Assembly (NCBI GenBank): GCA_036505295.1
Contig: DASXTQ010000027.1
Coordinates: 1-12,369, forward strand
Source: WS-7 sp036505295
GTDB taxonomy: Bacteria; Eisenbacteria; RBG-16-71-46; SZUA-252
Direction: 5' to 3'
DNA length: 12,369 bases
Position 1 is the first letter of the stretch. Every line of letters begins with the position of its first letter. The notes under the pieces are model-generated. The model was given only the letters and a program-made list of their open reading frames with translations, searched no databases and was not told where the DNA came from. The position numbers were made by a program, and so were the translations under genes. This document shows positions 12,067 to 12,369 of this stretch, piece by piece.

Positions 12067-12369
12067 CTAGAGCCGAAGCGAGAGGCAACTCAGGCCACCG
12101 TCCATCTTCCGGAACTCGGACATCTCGAGCGGAAGGATCGAGTAGCCGAGGCCGCGAAGGGTCCGCTCCAGGCTCGGAAAACCTGCCGCAACCAGAAGGC
12201 TGCCGTTCACCGGCACGCAATTGGCCGCGTAGCTCTCCTCGGTTGACACGCGGACCACGTCGTACCCCAGAAAAGCCTCGTGCCCCGCAAGAGCGTCGAT
12301 GGCGACAAGGCGGCGCTCTCCCAACGCCGCCATCCCGCTCTTCAAGTGAAGAACTCCCGCCATACCCCG
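12067..12369 (-). CDS. DDAH-like amidinohydrolase, C-terminal part (partial)
   Basis: The last 100 residues of a protein that continues past the right edge. Family marks of dimethylarginine dimethylaminohydrolase and related amidinotransferase-fold enzymes are clear: HLKSG at the visible start (with the active-site His), ESYAANCVPVNG in the middle, and EMSEFRKMDGGLSCLSLRL at the end. The Cys in GGLSC is the catalytic nucleophile. These enzymes hydrolyse methylarginines to citrulline and methylamines; related ones act on other guanidino compounds, and the substrate cannot be fixed from this part. The ATG at 12363 is internal, because the conserved sequence continues to the edge; full-length proteins are about 255 residues. 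The downstream gene, 34 bp away on the same strand, is the deleted methyltransferase. Confidence 0.88.
   Translation of the reverse strand, partial: RGMAGVLHLKSGMAALGERRLVAIDALAGHEAFLGYDVVRVSTEESYAANCVPVNGSLLVAAGFPSLERTLRGLGYSILPLEMSEFRKMDGGLSCLSLRL

Noticed and set aside
1..12369. Search by eye for CRISPR repeats, tRNA genes, rRNA and insertion-sequence ends
   Set aside because: No spaced direct repeats, cloverleaf sequences, transposase motifs or terminal inverted repeats were seen; small non-coding RNAs cannot be excluded by reading.

Overview
The window is GC-rich, densely coded bacterial DNA with no RNA gene, mobile element or CRISPR array that I can see. Three features point to a member or relative of the FCB group: a secreted protease ending in a FlgD-Ig/type IX-like sorting module, a NagB-LmbE fusion of the long type known from Bacteroidetes-like lineages, and many secreted or lipidated proteins. 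Candidatus Eisenbacteria or Gemmatimonadota-like bacteria would fit. This placement is an inference; no marker gene is present.

Layout. (1) 1-1012, minus strand: a small detoxification-type operon of VOC protein, DinB-like protein and an OsmC-family gene leaving the window at base 1. (2) 1102-3024, plus: a membrane glycosyltransferase-like protein with C-terminal TPRs, the bacterial counterpart of TMTC proteins. It overlaps tail to tail with (3) 2971-4572, minus: a DHA2-type 14-TM efflux transporter. (4) 8035-4690, minus: an envelope/secretion block of a 210-aa signal-peptide protein, a PA-domain metalloprotease, a 99-aa lipoprotein and a lipoprotein with a chagasin-type (I42) protease-inhibitor domain. 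The first three are tightly packed; the inhibitor follows 169 bp later, after two GC-rich hairpins. (5) 8267-8749, plus: a DUF1203 protein with two CxxC pairs. (6) 9498-8767, minus: an outer-membrane beta-barrel protein. (7) 9764-11707, plus: a glucosamine-6-phosphate deaminase/LmbE deacetylase fusion. (8) 12369-11604, minus: the C-terminal part of a DDAH-like amidinohydrolase, followed by a leucine-carboxyl-methyltransferase-like gene that seems to have lost its middle.

The best leads are these. The protease looks like a leishmanolysin-type metzincin with a PA domain inserted between its second and third zinc ligands, and it sits in a block that also encodes a lipid-anchored protease inhibitor. 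The methyltransferase joins a normal N-terminus to a normal C-terminus in frame, with roughly half the protein missing. The deaminase fusion carries a Pro/Ser/Gly-rich tail read from the antisense of that methyltransferase.

No gene-free stretch exceeds 300 bases. The largest gaps are 9499-9763 and 8036-8266, both between divergent genes, followed by 5224-5392 and 4573-4689. They hold weak promoter-like elements and hairpins, listed below.
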